Notes under the pieces: generated by a model
What the model was told of the DNA's origin: nothing
What the model saw: the letters and a program-made list of their open reading frames with translations, nothing else
The model's database searches: none
Part shown: piece after piece, positions 1-7,147 of the stretch
Layout of the letters: each line of letters begins with the position of its first letter
Numbering within the stretch: position 1 is the stretch's first letter
Program-made: the position numbers and the translations under genes
Assembly (NCBI GenBank): GCA_051155735.1
Contig: DAXETX010000376.1
Span: forward strand, 1 to 14,024
DNA length: 14,024 nt
Source: JASJCP01 sp051155735
GTDB lineage: Bacteria; Cyanobacteriota; Cyanobacteriia; Cyanobacteriales; Xenococcaceae
Reading direction: 5' to 3'

Positions 1-35
1 AAAGTAGTTGGTGATTTTTTTAGCGATCGCCAAGA

Positions 36-342
36 TTGCCTCAAAACATATTACTCGACATCTTACAAAATGAAGTGCGGAATGGGAAATTAAGCCCGTC
101 TCAAAAACAACAGTTTCAACAAATGCTTCTGCAAGAAACGCCAATTGATTATGGTATCGATAGAAATCTGTGGACAGCTAAAATTATGATTCAGGTTATT
201 GAACAAACTAAACAGAAACAATTTGTAGAACTATTAAAAAAAACTGCGCTATAAAAACCAAGGCGAAAAAATTCTATTTTTCGATGAATTTGCTGTGTAT
301 GATAGTTTCAGTATTTTTTATGGGTGGGCAGATAAAATTTGA
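36..342 (+). pseudogene. IS630-family transposase remnant (frameshifted, internally deleted)
   Basis: A TTG-initiated 72-codon frame (36-254) contains a stretch typical of the winged helix-turn-helix of IS630 transposases (IDYGIDRNLWTAKIMIQVIE at about residues 37-56). In the +1 frame from 244 to a TGA at 340-342 the reading continues with ILFFDEFAVYDSFSIFYGWA, the first strand of the DDE catalytic domain with its first Asp. The two parts join at a run of eight A (236-243). IS630 proteins normally have several dozen residues between these domains and well over 100 after the FFDE motif, so both an internal deletion and a 3' truncation are inferred. A stop at 21-23 closes the frame upstream. 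Some IS630 elements use programmed frameshifting at A-runs, but the missing DDE residues make this copy non-functional. Family assignment is from motif recognition only. Confidence 0.65.
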
Positions 343-463
343 TTTCTTCCTTGATACAGTTATACCAAGTTCTAAAAAGCTTCACGGCTATTTTTTAATA
401 TTGAATAATTATGTTTTATTCTAAAAGAGATTGCCCTAAGTCAAAATCTTAAATAAAATAAGT

Positions 464-886
464 TTAAAAAAAATCTTTTTCTCTCAAAACAGTTTCTAAA
501 TCTTCAATTAGTCGCTCGATATCACAGCTTTCTGCTTCAAAGTTATCAGGAGGTGTAACATCGGGTTGAAAATGAATTAGTTTAACCTGTCCTTCCCCAA
601 TAGCAATAATTAAAACTTCTTTTTCAGGTTGATAACCGTCAATTAAGCCTAATATTTCTTGTAACCTACCTTTAGTATTTTGATTTAACTTTGTGAGCGA
701 TTCGCCACTGCAACAAACAAAATGAGGCTGGGGTTTAAGATCAATGCCTAGTAAAGAAGTTTTATCGTTCCATTCTTGTTGTAAACCCCAAGCCAATGCT
801 GATAACTTGGCTTCATTTTCTTCAACAAAATTATCTAATTGCCAACGCCACTTTTCCTGTACTTGATTATTATTACTGCTAAACAT
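464..886 (-). CDS. Conserved cyanobacterial protein, possibly CcmS-like beta-carboxysome assembly chaperone
   Basis: A 140-residue soluble protein without signal peptide or membrane segment. The ATG at 886 is preceded by a purine-rich GAAAAAGA. Recognisable family features are LDNFVEENEAKLSALAWGLQ near the N-terminus, GIDLKPQPHFV at about 48-58, LQEILGLIDGY in the middle, and the strand EVLIIAIGEGQVKLIHFQP, followed by an acidic helical C-terminus. This pattern matches my recollection of the small beta-cyanobacterial family now called CcmS, reported to bind the C-terminal tail of the CcmK shell protein during carboxysome assembly; I hold that name tentatively. No carboxysome genes lie in the window. 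The gene is transcribed away from pstC and has its own 254-bp upstream region with a Fur-box-like inverted repeat. A conserved hypothetical of unknown role is the alternative. Confidence 0.75.
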   Translation of the reverse strand: MFSSNNNQVQEKWRWQLDNFVEENEAKLSALAWGLQQEWNDKTSLLGIDLKPQPHFVCCSGESLTKLNQNTKGRLQEILGLIDGYQPEKEVLIIAIGEGQVKLIHFQPDVTPPDNFEAESCDIERLIEDLETVLREKDFF

Positions 887-902
887 TCTTTTTCCGTACT
901 AT

Positions 903-934
903 TGATAATAAAACTAAAATCATTATCATTTATC
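903..934. promoter_or_regulatory. Fur-box-like inverted repeat upstream of the CcmS-like gene
   Basis: TGATAAT (903-909) and ATTATCA (922-928) form a perfect 7-bp inverted repeat with a 12-nt spacer. The 19-mer ending at 927 matches the classical Fur consensus GATAATGATAATCATTATC at 14 of 19 positions, with the right half AATCATTATC (918-927) exact. It starts 16 nt upstream of the ATG at 886 and over 200 nt from pstC. It could be a Fur or other operator, or a chance AT-rich palindrome; no promoter is fixed here. Confidence 0.3.
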
Positions 935-1140
935 TGGGGATTATATCAAACTTAAACACTGACAAAATCAGCTTAATCCTCATTATTGCTTGACTTATTA
1001 ACAATATTCATTAACAGAGACAAATCAAGCTGCGACTAATAACACTGTTAATTTTACCTAATCTTAATGCAAGTATAGTAATAATTACAGAGTATAGTAG
1101 AAATTCTATAAGACGTAATACAGAATCTTAAATTGCTTCA

Positions 1141-2037
1141 ATGAACATTACTCATTCAACCAGAATTCAGCCTCGTTCGATGAAAGAAAGAGGTTTAGAT
1201 AATAGTTTTTATTGGGCTGCAAAAATTTTCGCATTAGCGATCGCATTAGTTCTGATTTGGATTACCATCCAAGTAGGCTTGCAAGCATGGCCTGCCATCA
1301 AAGAATTTGGCTTAGGGTTTTTAAGTACTAGTAGCTGGAATCCAGTAAGAACTGACTATGGTGTATTTCCTGCTATCTATGGAACGCTGGTTAGTTCTTT
1401 TATTGCCTTGTTAATCGCTGTACCTATTGGCTTGGGAGTAGCGATTTTTCTCAGTGAAGATTACTTACCACCGAGTGTCCAAAGAACTATTGTTTTTCTA
1501 GTAGAGTTATTAGCAGCAGTACCCAGTGTCGTTTATGGACTGTGGGGGATTTTTGTCTTAATTCCTTTTCTTAAAGAAATTAGTCCCCTTAGAGGACCTG
1601 GTATGCTACCAGCAGCTTTAATTTTGTCTGTAATGATTTTGCCGACAATTGCAGCTATTTCCCGTGATGCCATTATTAATGTACCTAATGGCTTAAGACA
1701 GGCTGCGGTGGGTTTAGGCGCAACTCGTTGGGAAGCGATTATTCAAATCGTATTACCTGCTGCTTCTTCAGGAATTATCGGCGGTATTATGTTGGCACTA
1801 GGAAGAGCTTTAGGAGAAACCATGGCTGTAACCATGTTAATTGGTAATTCTAATAAAGTTGCTTTTTCCGTTTTTGAACCTTCTAATACTATTTCTTCTT
1901 TACTCGCCAATCAGTTTGCTGAGGCTAGTGGACTACAAGTTGCAGCCTTGATGTATGCTGCGTTAATTTTGTTTCTAATTACCTTAGTAGTTAATGTTTT
2001 AGCCCAGTTATTAGTCACCAGACTGCAAAAAATCTAG
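1141..2037 (+). CDS. pstC: Phosphate ABC transporter permease PstC
   Basis: PstC is one of the two inner-membrane channel subunits of the high-affinity phosphate importer PstSCAB; it pairs with PstA and couples to the ATPase PstB. The 298-residue length is normal. Hydrophobic segments lie near 28-46, 80-104, 116-144, 156-174, 205-222 and 266-291. The cytoplasmic coupling (EAA-type) loop is seen as AAVGLGATRWEAIIQIVLPA at about 188-207, followed by GRALGETMAVTML, the GETMAV signature of PstC. SGVPSVV-like conservation appears as LAAVPSVVYGLWG (124-136). The ATG at 1141 has no clear Shine-Dalgarno; an in-frame ATG at 1180 (MKERGLDN) is possible because permease homology begins near there. pstA follows after 52 bp, so the two are probably co-transcribed. 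No pstS lies upstream; the preceding gene points the other way. Confidence 0.95.
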   Translation: MNITHSTRIQPRSMKERGLDNSFYWAAKIFALAIALVLIWITIQVGLQAWPAIKEFGLGFLSTSSWNPVRTDYGVFPAIYGTLVSSFIALLIAVPIGLGVAIFLSEDYLPPSVQRTIVFLVELLAAVPSVVYGLWGIFVLIPFLKEISPLRGPGMLPAALILSVMILPTIAAISRDAIINVPNGLRQAAVGLGATRWEAIIQIVLPAASSGIIGGIMLALGRALGETMAVTMLIGNSNKVAFSVFEPSNTISSLLANQFAEASGLQVAALMYAALILFLITLVVNVLAQLLVTRLQKI

Positions 2038-2038
2038 T

Positions 2039-2055
2039 AACAGCCTCAGGCTGTT
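2039..2055 (+). other. Small hairpin between pstC and pstA
   Basis: AACAGCC (2039-2045), loop TCA, GGCTGTT (2049-2055) form a perfect 7-bp stem directly after the pstC stop. It is followed by a pyrimidine stretch (CTCCTCTT) rather than a T-run, so it may be a weak terminator, an mRNA-stability or processing element, or neither. Confidence 0.45.
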
Positions 2056-2089
2056 CTCCTCTTCAGTAGCAATTAATCGCACCTTAATC

Positions 2090-2992
2090 ATGACAACAGA
2101 ATTATTACCTAATCAACCTTATAGTTTCGATTCAGGCAGTTTAAAAAAGAATCTTACCTCCCGTCGTAATCTCTTCGGATTATTTATGTCTGGGTTAGCA
2201 GGATTATTTACCTTTATGGCAATTGTGCCTCTGATCATTATTTTGAGTTATCTGCTTAGCAAAGGTATTAGCTCCCTAAGACTAGCAGTTTTTACCGAAT
2301 TACCGCCTCCACCTTTAGTCGATGGGGGAGGATTTGGCAATGCCATCATCGGAACAATCATCATGGTAGGTATTGGAGCTTTAATTAGTGTTCCTATCGG
2401 AGTAATGGCTGCAATTTATCTATCAGAGTTTAGCCAAGGACAATTAGCTGATTGGATTCGCTTTGCCACAAATGTTCTTAGTGGTGTGCCTTCGATTATT
2501 ATTGGGGTATTTGCCTACAGTTCTATAGTCTTAACCACCAGAACTTACTCCGCTTGGGCTGGCGGTTTTGCTTTAGCAATTTTAATGTTGCCGATTATTG
2601 TCCGTACCACTGATGAAGCTTTAAAACTAGTTCCCCAAGAAGTACGCCAGGCTTCTATCGGAGTTGGCGCAAATAGATATCAGACTGTATTACAAGTAGT
2701 TTTACCTGCTGCGATTCCTGCCATTATTACAGGTGTTACCCTAGCGGTAGCCCGTGCTGCTGGCGAAACTGCACCATTACTGTTTACAGCTTTGTTTACG
2801 CAATTTTGGCCCAGTTGGAGTAACAATTTATTTGAACCTACAGCTTCTTTAGCCGTACTGGTCTATAATTTCGCGATTGTGCCTTACCAAAATCAGCAAG
2901 AATTAGCTTGGGCTGCTGCTTTTATCTTAGTAGTTTTAGTTTTGTTAACCAGTATTATTTCTCGGATTGCCACCTCAAGGCGTACTTATTAA
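2090..2992 (+). CDS. pstA: Phosphate ABC transporter permease PstA
   Basis: This is the second channel-forming subunit of the PstSCAB phosphate importer. Its 300 residues are typical. After a polar N-terminus of about 28 residues come membrane segments near 29-57, 85-112, 128-148, 156-172, 205-222 and 272-291. The periplasmic loop LPPPPLVDGGGFGNAIIGT (71-89), SGVPSIIIGVFAY (131-143), the coupling loop ASIGVGANRYQTVLQVVLPA (188-207) and GETAPLLFTALF (225-236) are all characteristic of PstA. The ATG at 2090 lacks an obvious Shine-Dalgarno. It lies 52 bp after pstC on the same strand. pstB would normally follow, but the next gene is a convergent M16 peptidase, so the ATPase and binding protein must be encoded elsewhere if the importer works. 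Confidence 0.95.
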   Translation: MTTELLPNQPYSFDSGSLKKNLTSRRNLFGLFMSGLAGLFTFMAIVPLIIILSYLLSKGISSLRLAVFTELPPPPLVDGGGFGNAIIGTIIMVGIGALISVPIGVMAAIYLSEFSQGQLADWIRFATNVLSGVPSIIIGVFAYSSIVLTTRTYSAWAGGFALAILMLPIIVRTTDEALKLVPQEVRQASIGVGANRYQTVLQVVLPAAIPAIITGVTLAVARAAGETAPLLFTALFTQFWPSWSNNLFEPTASLAVLVYNFAIVPYQNQQELAWAAAFILVVLVLLTSIISRIATSRRTY

Positions 2993-3162
2993 AAGTTAGT
3001 CAACAGTGATCAGGGAAAGAGCAATCGTGACAAGTTAGAGGCTTGTGTTGTTTGTCAACTAGTTTTGAGCTTCTTAGCTTTTAGCTCTACCCCTGAAAGC
3101 GATGAGTTAGATTGTAGGGCAGTAAAAACTAACAACTAACTATAACTACTAACAATCTACAA
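2993..3162. other. Convergent intergenic spacer with short repeats
   Basis: This 170-bp spacer separates the 3' ends of pstA and the downstream M16 gene. It holds an imperfect inverted repeat GAGCT (3067-3071) / AGCTC (3083-3087), part of a motif (TGAGCTTC...TTAGCTCT) that recurs near 7046-7068. It also holds a CTAAC/TAACTAC-rich stretch at 3128-3153. Neither is followed by a convincing T-run on either strand, so no terminator is called. Confidence 0.4.
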
Positions 3163-4428
3163 TTACTTTTCTGGTCTCACAATAGACATATAAGGATTAG
3201 TCAGATAGCGGTTGGCTACTTCGATGATTCTCTCGGAAGTTACTTCAGCGATCGCACTTTGAAAGCGAGAATCAAATTCAACTCCTAATCCTAATGTTTC
3301 ATACCAGCCATAAATTTGAGCAATTTCGCTATTGGTTTGCTTACCTAAAGCATATTGTCCTAAAAGCTTGTTTTTTGCTCCTTGTAGTTCAGTTTCGGTC
3401 AGTTTTTCTTTAGTTAAGCGTTGTACTTCTTCTTTGAGTCCTGCGATCGCAACTTCGATATTTTCGGGGGCAGTACCCATATAAGTCACAAAAGGTGCAG
3501 CTTTTAAGCGAGTAGGATAAAAAGCCGAGACATCATAAGCTAAACCTCTTTTTTCTCGTAATTCGACAAACAGACGGCTCGACAAACCATTACCTAAGTA
3601 AGTGCTAATTAATTTTAGTACAGGATAATCTTCGCTTTTGACGGGTGCGCTAAGATAACCCAACATGACAATTGCTTGTTGGGTATCTTGAATAATTACT
3701 TTTTCCGTCGGAGTCGAATTTAATTCAGGTAGTGATTCTGCCAAAAGAGTATTGGTAGGAATGCGCCAATTGCCAAAAACTTGTTCGATTAAACTAACTG
3801 CTGTTTCTGGTTTAATTTTGCCTGAGATACTAATAATTAGATTATCAGGACGAAAATAAGCTTGATGATAGTTTAATAAATCCTCTTGAGTCAATCTGGC
3901 AACACTAGTTTCCGTGCCTAAAATAGAAACCCCATAGGGATGATCTTGATAAATCATTTCTCTAAGCTGTCCAAAAGCCACACTAAAAGGCTGTTCTTGT
4001 TGAGAACGAATATTTTGAATGGCTAATTTTTTTTCTAAGTCGATTTCCGCGGTCGGAAAACTAGGATAGCGGATAATTTCCGCTAATAACTGGAGCATCT
4101 GCTCAAAATCGGCAGATATTGTTTTTAAGCTCAGTAAAAAATAGTCTGAACCTGCATCTGCTCCTAAGCTAGCCCCAATAGATTCGACTTGCTCCGCTAT
4201 TTCTAAGGCTGAGAAATTTTTTGTTCCTTTGGTAATTACCGATGCTACCAAATTAGAAATTCCTGCTTGTTCTCGCGGTTCAATCCTTAAACCAGCTTTA
4301 CTAAAAAAACAACGACAGGCTACTAAGTCGGCAGCTTGATTTTCTAACGCTAACAGAATAATTCCATTGGGTAAAATTGTGCGGTGCAGATTCTGCTGTT
4401 TGGGTTCTTGATTTAAACTGGAGGTCAT
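3163..4428 (-). CDS. M16 peptidase-like protein lacking the zinc motif (regulatory/substrate-binding subunit)
   Basis: A 421-residue M16B-family protein with two homologous halves (about 15-205 and 215-421). The zinc motif HxxEH is absent: the corresponding segment reads AGISNLVASVITKG (55-68), with N59, A62 and S63 in place of His, Glu and His. The C-terminal half keeps the conserved GLSSRLFVELREKRGLAYDV (281-300) with R291 and Y298, the Arg/Tyr pair known in this family to hold the substrate in the partner's active site. It follows the zinc-containing M16 gene by 21 bp on the same strand, so they probably form an operon and a heterodimer like mitochondrial processing peptidase alpha/beta or two-gene bacterial M16B enzymes. 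No signal peptide is seen, suggesting a cytoplasmic role in peptide or protein processing. The substrate is unknown. The ATG at 4428 has no evident Shine-Dalgarno. Confidence 0.88.
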   Translation of the reverse strand: MTSSLNQEPKQQNLHRTILPNGIILLALENQAADLVACRCFFSKAGLRIEPREQAGISNLVASVITKGTKNFSALEIAEQVESIGASLGADAGSDYFLLSLKTISADFEQMLQLLAEIIRYPSFPTAEIDLEKKLAIQNIRSQQEQPFSVAFGQLREMIYQDHPYGVSILGTETSVARLTQEDLLNYHQAYFRPDNLIISISGKIKPETAVSLIEQVFGNWRIPTNTLLAESLPELNSTPTEKVIIQDTQQAIVMLGYLSAPVKSEDYPVLKLISTYLGNGLSSRLFVELREKRGLAYDVSAFYPTRLKAAPFVTYMGTAPENIEVAIAGLKEEVQRLTKEKLTETELQGAKNKLLGQYALGKQTNSEIAQIYGWYETLGLGVEFDSRFQSAIAEVTSERIIEVANRYLTNPYMSIVRPEK

Positions 4429-4449
4429 TGATTAAGTTTTTGCAGTCAG

Positions 4450-5724
4450 CTAACTGGGTTTTAGTCTCACACTAGCATAACGTTCGGGAGACAAATATAG
4501 ATTAGCAAAGCGCTGTAGCTGTGAGCTTGATAAGCTACTGACAATTTGGGGATATAAGACGCAATCTTCGATACTAGCGATTGTATTGTAATATCCATAA
4601 ATACCTGCTAGCTGTGCGGGGGTTTCCGTCGAAAATATATAGTCATTGAGTAATAATTTTTTAGCGCGGTTTAACTCTATGGCTGTAATCGGAGTGGTTT
4701 GCAACTCATACAAGCGATCGCCGATAATCTTTTCTACTAGCTCAATATCTTTGGCTTCTAACCAAGCTGTAATCGTAAATAAACTTGAATCTTTTTGCCA
4801 AGAAAAATCACTGCAAATATCTAAAACAAGATGTTTGGTTTCTCGCAACTCCTGAACTAAACGCGAACAACGTCCCCCAGCCAAAATCACTGCTAATAAG
4901 TCTAACCCGATTGCTGCTTCTAAATTGTCTGCACCAGGACAACTCCACCCCATCAATAAACGTCCGTGTTCAATTCTTGCTAAACGCAATTCTTCTCGCC
5001 GAATTCCTACTAAAGGTGGTTCGGCATTAATCTGATGCGGTGGGCATTCCGATCTCAGGCTAAATTCAGCAAAAGCCTGATTAACTATTGACAAAGCGGA
5101 TTCTTGTTCAATGCCTCCTACTAATACTACAGTCATATTTTCAGGCTGATAGTGAGTCCGATGAAAACATCGCATCATATTGGGTGTATGTCCCATCAAT
5201 AAGTCAACTTCTCCCAAAATAGAGCGTTTGTAGGGATGATGTTGATACAGAGTTTGACATAAAGTTTGAAACGCTACCCAATCTGGATCGTCGTAACTAG
5301 AACGGATTTCTTCTAAAACCACATCTCGTTCTCGAATAAACTCGTCATCAGGAATCGAAGCCCGAAGTAAAATATCTGCTAGATAAGGAATTGTTTCAGT
5401 TACATGGGTTGCTGCTGTCGTAAGATAAAAATGAGCATAGTCATGACTTGTAGCTGCATTAGTCACTCCGCCTCGGTTCTCAACTACCCAGTCAAATTCA
5501 CCAACTCCTACTCTAGAAGAACCTTTGAAGATCATGTGTTCTAAAAAATGAGCCATTCCCGACCAAGAATCAGGTTCGGCGATCGCTCCTGCTCTAACCC
5601 AGATATCTGAAACTACTACTGGTGTCGCAGGTATATGTTGATGGATTACAGTCAATCCATTATCTAATTTGAATATATTTGCTGGTAACTCGGCTGATTT
5701 GAGACGTTGGGATAGTTGTGGCAT
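4450..5724 (-). CDS. M16 zinc metallopeptidase (catalytic subunit)
   Basis: Counting from the ATG at 5724 (an adjacent in-frame TTG at 5727 is less likely), this is a 424-residue M16B peptidase. The inverted zinc motif HFLEH is at 59-63 (H59, E62, H63) within GMAHFLEHMIFKG, and the distal zinc ligand is probably E139 in RDVVLEEIRSSYDDPDW. The C-terminal half has GGRCSRLVQELRETKHLVLDI: R294 is retained, but the usual Tyr of the Arg/Tyr pair is Leu301. Catalysis therefore probably needs the neighbouring zinc-less M16 protein (21 bp downstream), which carries the intact pair. The product looks cytoplasmic, with no signal sequence. A plausible sigma-70-type promoter (TTGATC, 16-bp spacer, TATATA) lies just upstream. 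The specific substrate is not inferable; processing-peptidase-like activity is family knowledge. Confidence 0.92.
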   Translation of the reverse strand: MPQLSQRLKSAELPANIFKLDNGLTVIHQHIPATPVVVSDIWVRAGAIAEPDSWSGMAHFLEHMIFKGSSRVGVGEFDWVVENRGGVTNAATSHDYAHFYLTTAATHVTETIPYLADILLRASIPDDEFIRERDVVLEEIRSSYDDPDWVAFQTLCQTLYQHHPYKRSILGEVDLLMGHTPNMMRCFHRTHYQPENMTVVLVGGIEQESALSIVNQAFAEFSLRSECPPHQINAEPPLVGIRREELRLARIEHGRLLMGWSCPGADNLEAAIGLDLLAVILAGGRCSRLVQELRETKHLVLDICSDFSWQKDSSLFTITAWLEAKDIELVEKIIGDRLYELQTTPITAIELNRAKKLLLNDYIFSTETPAQLAGIYGYYNTIASIEDCVLYPQIVSSLSSSQLQRFANLYLSPERYASVRLKPS

Positions 5725-5746
5725 CAAATAATTAAAATCTCGGTCT

Positions 5747-5774
5747 TATATAATATGATCCTAGCGTCGATCAA
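5747..5774 (-). promoter_or_regulatory. Candidate sigma-70-type promoter of the M16 pair
   Basis: On the minus strand TTGATC (5774-5769) is followed after exactly 16 bp by TATATA (5752-5747). Transcription would start near 5740, about 15 nt before the ATG at 5724. The spacing and position fit, but AT-rich DNA produces such matches by chance. Confidence 0.4.
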
Positions 5775-5846
5775 TTTTCTGATTTGACAAGTTTTATCCA
5801 GAAATCATGACATTAAATTAGTATTAGACTTAGCAACCGCTACTCT

Positions 5847-6224
5847 TTACTGAAGGTTAACTTCTTCAATTAATCTTCGAGTAACTTCTACTAATTCTGC
5901 CACAACTCCTGCTTGCCAATTTCCCTCACAACGGCGATCGCAATTTAAAATTAGACGCAAAGAATAAGCATCAGGATAACCTGCTACTTCTAGCCACATT
6001 AAATCACTTTCAGCTTCAATGGCAATTTTTTCTTCATCCATCAATTCTGTTGCTATCTGAGTCATCGTGGCGGTTAACTGAGACAGCAGCCGAAAAAATT
6101 CTTTAAACTCAGATTGAGTTAATTCTATTGCCCATTGATCGCTACCGATTAATCCTGGATATTTTGTTGCTTCAGGATTCCAACCGACACGCCATCCTCG
6201 ACCTTTTCTTAGCAACCGCGACAT
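5847..6224 (-). CDS. DUF1818 family protein
   Basis: A small soluble protein of 125 residues from the preferred ATG at 6224. Homology to the cyanobacterial DUF1818 family begins at MSRLLRKGRGWRVGWNP and continues through GLIGSDQWAIELTQSEF, MTQIATELMDEEKIAIEAES, DLMWLEVAGYPDAYSLRLIL and RRCEGNW. The frame can be extended by 18 codons to a GTG at 6278, which directly abuts the TGA of the upstream gene, but those residues (MGRRKKDEV...) are not family-like. The function of DUF1818 is unknown; the fold is small alpha/beta, and the family is essentially cyanobacterial. It is probably co-transcribed with the 215-residue unknown gene before it and is separated from the M16 pair by 122 bp containing a candidate promoter. 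Confidence 0.85.
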   Translation of the reverse strand: MSRLLRKGRGWRVGWNPEATKYPGLIGSDQWAIELTQSEFKEFFRLLSQLTATMTQIATELMDEEKIAIEAESDLMWLEVAGYPDAYSLRLILNCDRRCEGNWQAGVVAELVEVTRRLIEEVNLQ

Positions 6225-6278
6225 AATAATCCCATTTCTAGTTGAAGTACACACCTCATCCTTCTTCCTTCTTCCCAC

Positions 6279-6926
6279 TCAAGGTAGTAGTAATTCTGCA
6301 TCTCCTGGTTGGGGTAGTCGCGGAGAACTATTTGGCTCTTCTCTGGTTGGAGTTTGAGGGGTAACTGATGGTGATGGTGCTTGGGGTTCAGTATTAGGAT
6401 TGTAGATAGCAAGTAAAGTATCAATTAATTGATTTCTTTGGTTGCGGGTTAAATTGGCGATCGCTTCGCGATCATTATTTAGTGGATTCGTCGTCAAGGT
6501 TTGATTACCAGGATAGCGATTTTCGAGCATAGTTTCGTTAACCCGTAAATAATCTGCCAAGGTTAACTGCCAATCTAGTCGATAAACTAAGGGTCGATTT
6601 TTAACATACTGATGATAACGAATCAAACGACTTAAGAGAGTATGATCAGATGCGATCTTTCCTGTTTCGGCTCTAGTATATTGATTTTCTAAAGGAAAGT
6701 CAGGAAGTTGCTGATAAACTTGTGCTGCTACACTATCAGGTTGGGGAAATTGAGCTAAAACTGGTAAGACAAAATTTAATCCTGCAACTAAAATTATGCC
6801 CCAGCAAAATCGCCTCACCAGTCTAAAAATCCGTCGCTCATGCCTAGTTTTAGAGAATTGACCGTGAGGGATGCTCTTGGCTAGAGAGCATATCCAATCA
6901 CGGTGTTGACCCACAAATTTCATCAT
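6279..6926 (-). CDS. Unknown protein with N-terminal membrane/signal segment and proline-rich tail
   Basis: I do not recognise a named family. The 215-residue product starts at one of two adjacent ATGs (6926 or 6923). It has a basic N-terminal region (1-40, rich in Arg/His), a hydrophobic segment at about 42-57 (CWGIILVAGLNFVLPVLAQ) ending in a possible signal-peptidase site after LAQ, then a conserved-looking helical core at about 66-176 (VYQQLPDFPLENQY, LLSRLIRYHQYVKNRPLVYRLDWQLTLADYL, NLTRNQRNQLIDTLLAIYNP). The tail (178-215) is rich in Pro, Ser, Thr and Gln. This suggests a periplasmic or membrane-anchored protein with an unstructured tail. The long basic leader before the hydrophobic stretch leaves the start uncertain. 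Downstream, the stop TGA touches a GTG in the DUF1818 frame, which suggests co-transcription. The 294-bp upstream gap to rpoZ is filled with repeats. Confidence 0.7.
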   Translation of the reverse strand: MMKFVGQHRDWICSLAKSIPHGQFSKTRHERRIFRLVRRFCWGIILVAGLNFVLPVLAQFPQPDSVAAQVYQQLPDFPLENQYTRAETGKIASDHTLLSRLIRYHQYVKNRPLVYRLDWQLTLADYLRVNETMLENRYPGNQTLTTNPLNNDREAIANLTRNQRNQLIDTLLAIYNPNTEPQAPSPSVTPQTPTREEPNSSPRLPQPGDAELLLP

Positions 6927-7041
6927 TCAGAATCATTTAGCTTAAACTAGATATTGCTTGCCCTATTTGGGAAGTATGACCAGCAAAATAGGAAAAATAA
7001 GCACCAATTGACTATTAACTACTAATAAAACTCTTAAGTTA

Positions 7042-7058
7042 GCTCTGAGCTTCAGAGC
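7042..7058. repeat. Perfect inverted repeat GCTCTGA-GCT-TCAGAGC
   Basis: A 7-bp perfect stem with a 3-nt loop. It sits among GTTAGCTCT repeats (7038-7046 and 7060-7068) between rpoZ and the unknown 215-residue gene. There is no T-run on either side, so it is more likely part of a dispersed repeat than a terminator. The TGAGCTTC...TTAGCTCT arrangement resembles the one at 3066-3088. Confidence 0.55.
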
Positions 7059-7059
7059 C

Positions 7060-7147
7060 GTTAGCTCTTAGCTGGACTGGCATAATGGGAGAATTAAACC
7101 CACCACTATGGGTTTTTCCACTTTAAAGTGGAGGAGTTAAACCAGGC
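7060..7147. repeat. Diverged dispersed repeat, copy 1, with palindromic core
   Basis: This 88-bp segment aligns with 10101-10186. The left 25 bp match at 19 positions without gaps, and the right-end 22-mers (7126-7147, AAGTGGAGGAGTTAAACCAG plus 2 nt) match at 20. Copy 1 contains AAACCC (7096-7101) / GGGTTT (7110-7115) with an 8-nt loop, then the perfect 16-bp palindrome TCCACTTTAAAGTGGA (7117-7132). Such hairpins next to TTAAACC resemble subterminal hairpins of IS200/IS605-type elements, but no transposase is present and the origin is inferred. Confidence 0.6.

Noticed and set aside
951..1070. Possible tandem Pho boxes (CTTAAACA, CTTAATCC, ATTAACAA, ATTAACAG, GTTAATTT, CTTAATGC) upstream of pstC
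   Set aside because: The TTAA-containing words are spaced 21, 25, 13, 37 and 16 bp apart rather than the regular 11 bp of cyanobacterial Pho boxes, and TTAA is common in such AT-rich DNA.
4270..4295. GGTTCAATCC, reminiscent of a tRNA T-loop
   Set aside because: It lies inside the M16 coding sequence and no acceptor or anticodon stems can be built around it.
4646..5030. Plus-strand open frames within the M16 peptidase gene
   Set aside because: They are antisense to a well-supported gene with intact motifs and show no family-like sequence.
6209..6424. Second minus-strand frame overlapping the unknown gene and DUF1818 start (contains HHHH)
   Set aside because: It is a frame-shifted shadow of the repetitive proline-rich coding region.
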